From positions 225,239,111 to 225,303,110 of the forward strand of contig NC_056740.1 in the NCBI RefSeq assembly GCF_019279795.1: a stretch of 64,000 bases of DNA, read 5' to 3'. This stretch comes from Protopterus annectens. Its lineage: Eukaryota > Chordata > Ceratodontiformes > Protopteridae. Below are positions 56,298 to 64,000 of the stretch, in pieces. Within the stretch, counting starts at the first letter, position 1, and the number at the start of each line of letters is the position of its first letter. Below the pieces are notes generated by a model that was not told the origin of the DNA, did no database searches, and worked only from the letters and a program-made list of their open reading frames with translations. Made by a program: the position numbers and the translations under genes.

Positions 56298-56637
56298 ATG
56301 ATCGAACACTAGAAATAGCGAATGATCTATTATCGAACCCAAATTCATGAAACCACAAAATTTCGAAGGAACGGATCAGTGAATTTTTTCCATAGGAAAA
56401 AATTTGTTGATCTCAAAAAAAAAAAAAAAAAGAAAAAAAAAAGAAAATGTACAGGCTTCGCCCCCCCCCCCCAATCCTTAAATATACCAACTCTGAGATC
56501 GCACCACAGTGAAGAAAACAGCAAAGTCTGGAGAACGGCCCAGGAAAAATTTTGCTGATCCATTCCTTTGATATTCTGTGGTTACGTGCATTTGGGCTCG
56601 ACAAATGAGCATTCGCTATTTCTAGGTGCTTGCTCAT
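56298..56637. mobile_element. MITE with about 83-bp inverted ends
   Basis: Left ATGATCGAACACTAGAAATA and right (reversed) ATGAGCAAGCACCTAGAAAT continue as inverted repeats for about 83 bp at roughly 78% identity. The middle holds A-runs, a C-run (56461-56474) and the core AAATATACCAACTC..GAGATCGCACCACAGTG shared with the elements at 37466 and 53021. Confidence 0.75.
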
Positions 56638-57074
56638 GTAATAGAACCTCAGATTTCTTAAATATGTCTGGCTGGTTTCTTAAACTCTGGCTCTGTTCAT
56701 AAACCTACATTTACACTAATTGTAATGTAATATTACCCACTCACATACATTAAAACTCATGTAAAAATATGCAACTGTGATTAAAAAGACAATCTCATTC
56801 TTATTTGTATATGTGATTAAACCCACTCACATGGAAAGAAGAATATATTTTCCTTTTTATGATTAAAACCCCATCTCATACAAAATATTTATCTTTGTGA
56901 CCCACTTTCACACAGTTTTAACCTACTTTCATAAACTTTATTTCATTTAATAATCTATTGCAGGGAAAAATTGTATAGCAGGGGGACTGCAGCCCTCAAA
57001 AGAAAAAAAAAAAAAAAAGAAATGAAAAAAAAAAAAAAAATATTTTTTAAAAATTCACTTACATTCAAGCAGAC
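56638..57074. other. AT-rich DNA with A-runs
   Basis: Degenerate repeats around CCCACTCACAT (56740, 56822) and A-runs at 57003-57043. No gene. Confidence 0.5.
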
Positions 57075-57240
57075 ATAGTCCCCGAGTCCCGAGTCTCGGG
57101 TTCGCGCAAGCTCGCACTCTCGCCGCCGTCCCCATGAGGGTATCCGGACTGCAGAGGAGCAGCAGGAGGACGGGACAGTGCCTCAGGATCCTCTCGTCGG
57201 CGGAAGGAGCATGTGGGATCTCTGGTCTTCAGTTTCATAT
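57075..57240. other. Short CpG-rich patch
   Basis: A GC- and CpG-rich segment (TCTCGGGTTCGCGCAAGC, GTCGGCGG) in AT-rich surroundings, followed at 57309 by a T-run. It could be the 5' end of a retroelement or an unmethylated first exon; no frame supports either. Confidence 0.35.
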
Positions 57241-57479
57241 TGCTGAGGGAAGGATGTATGGATTAACGGATGGACGTTAACTCTGGATTCATTCAAGGTG
57301 CCTATTATTTCATTTTTTTTTTTTTTTTTTTTTTTTGTGTGTGCTTTACTGGAGTGTGTGGTGGTGTGGTAGGGAATGCCCAGGCTTTGACCCTGTACCC
57401 TGTATGCAGGTGTTAAAGACTTGAGTTCCTACCACCACCACCATTAAAATTTTTTATTTTTTATTTGATCTGATCTGTT

Positions 57480-58330
57480 CCTCATAATATCTGTGGTTTG
57501 TAAATGCTGTAATGCTTGATGTTGATGTTTGATATAGTAGTAGTAGCATTGTTGCCTCACTGCTTGCTTTTGATTCTTGGCTGGTTCTGGGGTTTCCTTC
57601 TTTAGTGGGGTCTGTATCTTCTGTGTTGTGTTGGTGTTGCTTTGTTCCATTTGTGGGTGACATGTGTAACATATTCTGTCTAGGCCTCCACTGGGCCTCC
57701 GCTGAAAATTTGTTGTTTTGTTTCAGAATGTTTAAAAATGTTAAATAAAAATAAAAAAATAAAAAATTTCAATTTGCTTAAGTCCCTGAGGAATTTCTGG
57801 TTTCATTATATTTAATTTGATGGTTACGTATGTAGTATTGTTGCCTTGCCAGTCTGGTTTTTTCTGTTTTGTTTGTTGGTTGGGGTGGTTTCTGTGGCAT
57901 CTCCTGCTGTCCTGCCTGTGTGTGTGTGGATTTGCTGCCTGCCATTTTGTTCTGTCCGCAGTAAAATTGACAGGCATTTGATTTTCAGACTTCAGGTTTT
58001 TCTGAATGTTTGATTGCAGATTGATTTGTGCAGTGTATGGTTGTATGCTGTTGCCAGCTATAAGGTTTTCTTTGATTCTCTTTCTGGGGGGGGCTTCTGG
58101 TGTGAGTCTGTCTCCCTCCATGTGTGTGTGTGTGGTTGCTCTGCCCTGCTGCCATCTGAATGTTTAATTCCTTGCATAATTGATGAATGCGGTAGGTAGT
58201 ATTGTTGCACAGTCCAGCTATTTCTTTTTTGTTTCTTTGGTTGTGGGGTGGCTTCCGTTCTGCTGTCTGTCTGCCCTGCCTGTTTGTGTGGTTTTTTGCT
58301 CTGATGCCTGCCATTTTTACAAGGAAGTGG
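57480..58330. repeat. Two to three diverged tandem units of about 368 bp
   Basis: GTAGTATTGTTGC, TTCTGTTTTGTTTGTTGGTT-like and CTGCCATTTT recur at 57828-57945 and 58196-58318, with a weaker first unit from about 57535. The open frames on the minus strand here are low-complexity (Gln, Asn, His, Lys) and repeat-derived. Confidence 0.65.
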
Positions 58331-60650
58331 TATTAACTATTGCCTCTGCTGCCTCTGTGCTTTGTTGTGTTATGTTTAGAATTGACCATGATTTGAATTT
58401 TTCATTTCATCTTCTTCCACATAGTAGTAGCACCACCTTTTTCTCTAATTTTTTTTAGTTTATTTATCTGCCACTGGCAAAATGTATTTTCTTTGAATGT
58501 GGGTTTCAACAAAATAAAACTTTCAAATGAAGTCAATCATTGAAGTAAAAGCAGTATGCATTAGTGTTTTTATGGTAAATGGAAATAATAAAGTAGTAAT
58601 GGTTGGAATGAATGGCTGCAGGCTGCAGTCAACCATTATTTTTTCAGGGGGAAGCAGCAACAAACTCAGACAGGCCCAGCTGAATACCTCCCAACTGTCC
58701 AGATTTTTTTCAATTTTCAAAAGAATTTTTAGCTTTTATTTTTGGTTTTTTGTGTTGTAAAAATTTGTAGTTTTATTTCTAAATGATTTGCCTGAATAAG
58801 TCACTAAATAATAAGTTTCAGACTTAAATAAAATGCAAAAAAAATGTTAAAAAGTTTCAATTTATCAAATCAACTGTCTTTATACAAATTATATTACTGT
58901 TAGTACTTATTATATATATTTGGTATTTGTTCATTTAATACTTTTTTAACTGCATAAGAGAGGTACAGGTTTATAATATTAGGCATAGCCAACCTAGCAT
59001 AGAACCCTCTCAACCTCTCAACTGTAAAAATGTTGCTCTAGTACAGTGGCTTTTCATCTGTCCTTGATTTTGCAGAATGTCTGGTTTTCTGTCATTTTTT
59101 TTGTACTTGTTGATTTATTATTACTACATTGAAAGCCTTTCTGTTGTTGCCATGCAAGAAAACTTGGTATTAAAGGACAGGATTCCATTATTTTAAAAAG
59201 CTCATTACACTTGTTGGAGACTTCAGTCATCTCTACAGGCTTTACCGTGTAACTAAACAGAATGCCATGTGTGTGGTCCATAACCCATAAGTAATACAGT
59301 TTTAAATGGTATCTTTGAGAGCTTGTTTTGTTTTGTTTTTTTTTTTTATTTTTTTTTCATGTTTCCAATCACATAGATTTCTACTTTCAGCATGTTGCTT
59401 GGTACTTTAATAAGCTGAATATATTATAAATTAGAACTGCAGTGCAGGAGAAGTAGTTTGAGTTGAGTGCTTCTGGTTTTTCTTTATACTTGATTTTGAC
59501 TGGCATTCAGTAATGTATTTTAAAGTAATTTTTTTTTTCATGCTTTTGTTTCCATCTAGATATTAAGTAAGTGTCATGCAGCCCATGCATTTGAAATATT
59601 TTTATTCTTCTACACTTTTTTTTGTCTTGATTGGACTTTCCATGTGATGTTGCCACCCAGGCAGGTTTAATTAAAGGTTTTTTTTTTTTTGTGGTAGCTC
59701 CTCCCCCTCCTCCCCTGACCACACCTCCCACACTTTGACAGCCCCCTGTGATTTGAAGTCACCAGCCGCCACTGATCTATTGTAAAGATTGTTTAACAAA
59801 AGTTTACCTGTAGGCACACCAGAATTGCACCAGACAGAAAACCTGCCAAGAATGGGTCCAGAAGTGATTTCAGCTGCAGCAATTCACTAACAGCTTGAAA
59901 AATCCAAGACTTCAAGGCACCAACCTGTTAAGGTCAAATATAACTTCATGAAACACTGTTCAGCAGAGTAGAATAATCTACTTTATTGTAAGAACACACT
60001 TACGTGGAAGACTAAGCAAGCAAAGCCTTGGCTCCTAGGACGCAAGAAACTTAATTCTTTTATATTATTATTATTGCTTCTATGGAGAATATTTTGTATC
60101 TATTAAACTATAGCCACTGACCAGTTAAAACTGAATATCTTTGTTTTATTCTGATTAGTAAGAATCTGCAGACCTCTTATCTGTGCCTTTCCATGCTGGA
60201 CACAAGCTCTGCTCTTCTACATTGGAACTTTGTACACTGACAATATTCATATTGGTGGGAAAGAAATTATGAAAGACAGACTTAAGTATCAGAATCTATT
60301 AAAACAAGTTGAATTCCAAAAAGAGAAAATATCATTTATACATTGAACATTTCCCATCTTTACATATCTCCCTTCACAAGCAGATAACCAGAGATGGCTC
60401 CTGGGAAACTGGGTAAGGCTCATCAAGAGTCTTCTGGACTCCATGCTAAGTTACTGCCTATGAACTAAGAAACTCTTATAAGGGATAATTGCCCCTTTGC
60501 TTGTCTAGTTTAATTCCTCTTTTGCTCCTGTTCTAGCCATGATAAGCCATAGGTTTCCACTAAGCAATTGCTTTGGTGTTAAATAGAAAAAAAAAAACCT
60601 GATTTAGGCATTCATCTTTAAGAATCTTTACTACATCCCACCACTATGAA
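58331..60650. other. AT-rich DNA, nothing recognised
   Basis: T-runs (59336-59357, 59680-59691) and two minus-strand instances of the dispersed CTCTCAACTGT motif (58690, 59015). No gene. Confidence 0.5.
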
Positions 60651-60780
60651 AATTTTATTATTTATTTATTTATTTTACATTTGTTAACCGGGGGTGTCTG
60701 ACTGAGCCGAAAAGGCCCTTTTTCAGCAGAGGCCCGGGGAGAAAAGCTCCACAAAGAAAAATTACAGACACATTTAGTTA
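60651..60780. repeat. Interspersed repeat, copy 1 (SINE-like)
   Basis: TTTATTTA run, then TTTACATTTGTTAACCGGG, GACTGAGCCGAAAA and GGAGAAAAGCTCCACAA. A second copy lies at 61408-61520 in the same orientation. Confidence 0.7.
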
Positions 60781-61136
60781 TTTAGACATAATCAGTATAC
60801 ACACAAATTACAAGAGACATGTTTTTACAGTGGTATGCGGCACAAACAGTTACAGTGGAGAGAACAATCAAAAAAATATTAATTTTAAAAATAAAGGTAA
60901 GTAATAGATTCGTGGTGTACGGCTGAACTTTGGAATGTAGGTAGAATACATACATAGTACACAGGTACAATACATACACTGTAGATTAGCCAGTGTTTGT
61001 GAGTAAGATTGAAAAACTATTAACAATTGCTCTAGATTTAGTATGTATATGTTATCCGCTTTCAGTAGCCTGGGGAGTAAAATGACAAACTGACATAGAG
61101 TCCTCCTTTACAGAAATGGACTTAATCTACAGAAAT

Positions 61137-61370
61137 GGACCAAATCACACCAGCTGCTTCAAATGAAGGCACATCTATCTGGATAATGAGCTGCTCAAAT
61201 TGTTCCTGCCACCTCTTGACAATATCTTCAGTGGAAGCCAGGATTTGTCTAACCTTGCTGAAAACATCTGGGGTGATTCTGGGTAATGCCCTGACCCCCA
61301 ATTTCTCAGAATTGTTTTTTTTCAAAATGTTGATGAGCACACTGAAAGTCATTCCGTAGGGCCTTGTCAA
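61137..61370 (-). pseudogene. LINE linker/RT fragment (clade unclear)
   Basis: An 82-codon minus-strand frame ending in EDIVKRWQEQFEQLI, a pattern seen before the RT domain of several LINEs (RW-E-F-LY). Bounded by the two SINE-like repeats. Too short to place. Confidence 0.4.
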
Positions 61371-61407
61371 ACCACTGTCATACCAGGACCATCAGTTTGG
61401 TGAGTGA

Positions 61408-61520
61408 AGTATTTTTATTTATTTACATTTGTTAACTGGGTAGTATCCGACTGGGTTGAAAAAAAAATGTTTTTAGCAGAAACCCGGAGAGAAAAGCTCC
61501 ACAACAAAAAGAACATTATT
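61408..61520. repeat. Interspersed repeat, copy 2 (SINE-like)
   Basis: Same blocks as 60651-60780: TTTACATTTGTTAACTGGG, CGACTGGGTTGAAAA, AGAGAAAAGCTCCACAAC. Confidence 0.7.
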
Positions 61521-62529
61521 AAGGTACAAGCAGTAAACTTAGTTTAAGTAGGACACTGTTAACAATATGTAAATGAGCTTACCATAAATATTATAGCAAA
61601 ATATGATAACAGAATACAACATAAACATACATACAGGAATACTATTTTTTTACAATATATATGAGGTACATAAGTCATGTAGCTTTACAAGGTGAGTAGC
61701 TGCTGCCTTCTGGGTCTGTCAGTACCTGCAATCAATTATGACACCCCCACTAGCACTGTATGCAAAGCCTCTTTAAGGTTTCAACATGTGCATCCTAGGG
61801 TTAGCATCATGGCAAACAGTGACAATCCTCTGTTCATAGTACCATTTAACTACATCATCTACTGAGGCGGTAAACAGGGTCCATTCAAACTCTACACCCC
61901 CAAGCTCACTGATTATATGGGAAAAGGTCTCTCTAGGTAAACACTGAGCTCACCCCATGCAGATACCTCTGCTATCCATTCCCAGGAACATATCACTACA
62001 CCTTTGGGTTTCCAATGTTTGTGCAGCTATATCCATGGTCATCTCTCCCAACTTAACAACATGTGCTAACCAATTAATTAACAACATACATTTTTTCTTA
62101 ACTTGAATGTCCAGAGCATATAGTTTCAGATCTGATGACACAGCATTCAAGCCAGCCATTGACCATTCCTTTAAATTGCTGTGGTATAGCCATCTGTTTG
62201 AATATGGCATTTGTTACGGACAATATTTGACTAACACAGAAGTCAAATAACTCTGATTCAGCACAGACATGATGTTCCCATCCATGCCTGAGTAGCTCCA
62301 TAATTTCTGCATATGAACAGATATCTCAAAATAGACCTACAGATTTAAATAAGTGGTACCTTAGCAAACACCACACTCACCGTTTCCATGGAGTCAAAAT
62401 GCTTTTAATAGTCATTAGTTTTATATGAACAAACAACAGATAGAGTTTTCTTTTTAACAACTCATAGCTACATTAATGTGATCCTTTCATCAACTAGCAC
62501 AAATTAACCAGATTTTCCATGCCTTCCAA
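61521..62529. other. Unrecognised DNA
   Basis: Minus-strand frames at 61950-62301 overlap in two phases and show no domain I know. They may be part of an old retroelement. Confidence 0.35.
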
Positions 62530-64000
62530 CTCTTGCATAATCTTTCACTTGAACCAGTCAGATTAATATCCTCTCCCTTGTCCTCTCCAATCAGATACTA
62601 TCCCTCCTCCCTTAGCCTCTCCTTCCATCGATCTCATTCTTTTTTATACCTCCCTTTCTCATTCTCTATTCTTTTTTTCTATCCTCTCCCTTATTCTTTT
62701 CTTCTCTTCTTCCTACTATTCTTTCACTTGCTATCATTTCTGCTTCTGTCTGCTCTCCTGTCATCATGCTTCTCCTGTCATCTTGCTGTGCTTTTTAATT
62801 ATTTTTCTATCCTAGCTCACCTCTTATTATATTTAATTTAACCTTCTTCCCACCTCTCTAACATCTCTCTACCTTACAGGTACCCTTTCCTCCTACTCCT
62901 TTCTCATATCACACACCTTCTTATCCTGTGCTGAACACACTCTTTCCAGAATCTCACTCCATCCAGAAATGTATTTGCACCATAAATATAAACTGAAAGT
63001 GATCATTCTTCCCCCCACAACATCACCCCTTCTCCATTTTAATAACATTCTTCTACTTGTGGGAGACATTCACCTTAACCCTGGCCCCTACAACTTCTCC
63101 TCTACTCTATTAATTCTACACAAACTCTCCTGCAGATTCCTTCTCCTAAACTCAAACAACTATCCTTTTATTCCATTAACATCCACAGCATACTCAACAA
63201 GATTACTGAATTACACTCCTGGATATCTCAGTACTTACCTGACATCATCTCTCTCTCTCTCTCTGAAACTTCGCTAAAACCACATAATAAAAACAATGAA
63301 TTTCTCTCCCCTAGTTACAATATCTTACGTCTTGACAGGAATCACAAAAAACGGGGAGGCATTGCTATTTTTTACTCCAACATCCTTACCTTATTCCCCC
63401 TTACTAAACCTCCTCCCTCATTCTTCCCAGCAGAACTAATCATTGTTAATTGTAAGATCAATACCCACAAAATCATAACCATAGATGCTATCTATATACC
63501 TCCTGGAGACAACATACCTCTGCATGAGCATATCTTACACTGAATGGCTCACACAATTCCTAAGGAAACTATCATTCTAGGGGATGTTAATATTAATTGG
63601 CTTGTTCTCAGCTCTGACTCTTCTTCCACCAGCATACACCTATATGGTTTCACTCAGCTTATCTTCTCTTCCACTTTTCTGCAGAAACCAACAAATTCCA
63701 GCTGTATTCAGGACTGGATTCTTGTCTTCCATACTGACCTTTATCACCACTCCCAAACTCCCTGCCAGATGCTTTTAGTGATCAGTCTGCAGTATGTGTT
63801 CTATGATTCTCTACCCACTTCAGCAGACCACATACATTTAAAGAATGCCGTATGCTAACTAATTTCAACCCTGACACTTTCAATATCTTTCTCTCCAATA
63901 TTAATTGGTCCTTCCTCTTTAAACCTAACTGTGGACCAGTTCAACACAATCTTTTTAAACACTTTTAACTCCCTTGCCCCTTCTAGAATTATAAGAGTCA
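62530..64000 (+). mobile_element. L2-like LINE, 5' part with APE endonuclease (cut by window end)
   Basis: Begins with a long pyrimidine-rich leader (62530-62960). A frame from 62969 carries LLLVGDIHLNPGP (residues 28-40), a 2A-like motif seen at the N-terminus of several APE-type LINEs. Then, through frame changes: FYSINIHSILNKITELHSWI (about 63150-63220), SLSETSLKP, RGGIAIFYSN (63352), IIVNCKI, IILGDVNINWL (63571) and the end of the nuclease near 63830. The linker starts at the window edge. Several lesions, so this copy is inactive. Confidence 0.75.

Noticed and set aside
57454..58314. Long overlapping minus-strand frames
   Set aside because: Low-complexity, repeat-derived and in several phases.

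Overview
This window looks like non-coding DNA from a large, repeat-rich animal genome, most probably a vertebrate (amphibian, lungfish or similar). I reach that from the mix of mobile elements: CR1-type LINEs whose ORF1 carries an esterase and whose 3' ends carry an octamer tail, tRNA-derived SINEs, a PIF/Harbinger transposon with a separate spliced Myb-like gene, Penelope-like elements (PLEs) with a GIY-YIG nuclease, a LINE with a restriction-like endonuclease, several MITE families and one retroviral gag relic. I see no host protein gene and no true tRNA or rRNA gene. All protein evidence comes from reading translations by eye; no database search was possible.

Layout. 1-5 kb: two near-identical copies of the first two exons of a Harbinger Myb/trihelix gene, separated by a 1.4-kb insert that carries a hammerhead-ribozyme-like motif. 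The second copy plus a shared third exon (4075-4409) gives an uninterrupted 235-codon gene. tRNA-derived SINEs lie at 1-205 and 4980-5210. 5-7.5 kb: a duplicated 430-bp repeat and unrecognised DNA. 7.5-31 kb: a dense graveyard of CR1 LINE fragments on both strands, many abutting or nested, plus a 223-bp satellite made of tRNA-like units. The largest CR1 copy (25.3-31.0 kb) is split by a PLE with a 13-bp target-site duplication. 31.6-34.2 kb: an intact-looking Harbinger transposase on the minus strand, its upstream repeat-rich region and a chain of perfect hairpins.

34-37 kb: AT-rich DNA with a tandem duplication, one copy of which holds a pogo/Tigger-like MITE. 37-41.5 kb: an older, nearly full-length CR1 with a MITE in ORF1 and a SINE in ORF2. 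42-43.2 kb: a second PLE, with a hammerhead-like motif, and inside it a 250-bp insertion that is largely a perfect palindrome with 109-bp arms. 43.2-45.8 kb: a decayed LINE with a C-terminal restriction-like endonuclease. 46-62 kb: mostly unrecognised AT-rich DNA with local repeats, a gag relic, a large foldback element in a TA microsatellite, a hAT-type MITE and another MITE. 62.5-64 kb: the 5' part of an L2-like LINE with a 2A-like motif, running off the window.

How the pieces relate: the Myb gene (plus strand) and the transposase (minus strand) are the two proteins a Harbinger needs. Here they converge, 27 kb apart, with CR1 and PLE insertions between them; whether they belong to one element is inference. 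The CR1 copies share a 3' stem-loop and an ATGAACCT-type tail, and at least one SINE shares that 3' end, which suggests CR1 mobilises it in trans. The PLE copies share a hammerhead-like motif and inverted, head-to-head insertion structures. The most unusual signals are the perfect palindrome, the hairpin chain, the MITE families that share a core but not their ends, and the 622-bp duplication flanking the ribozyme-bearing insert.
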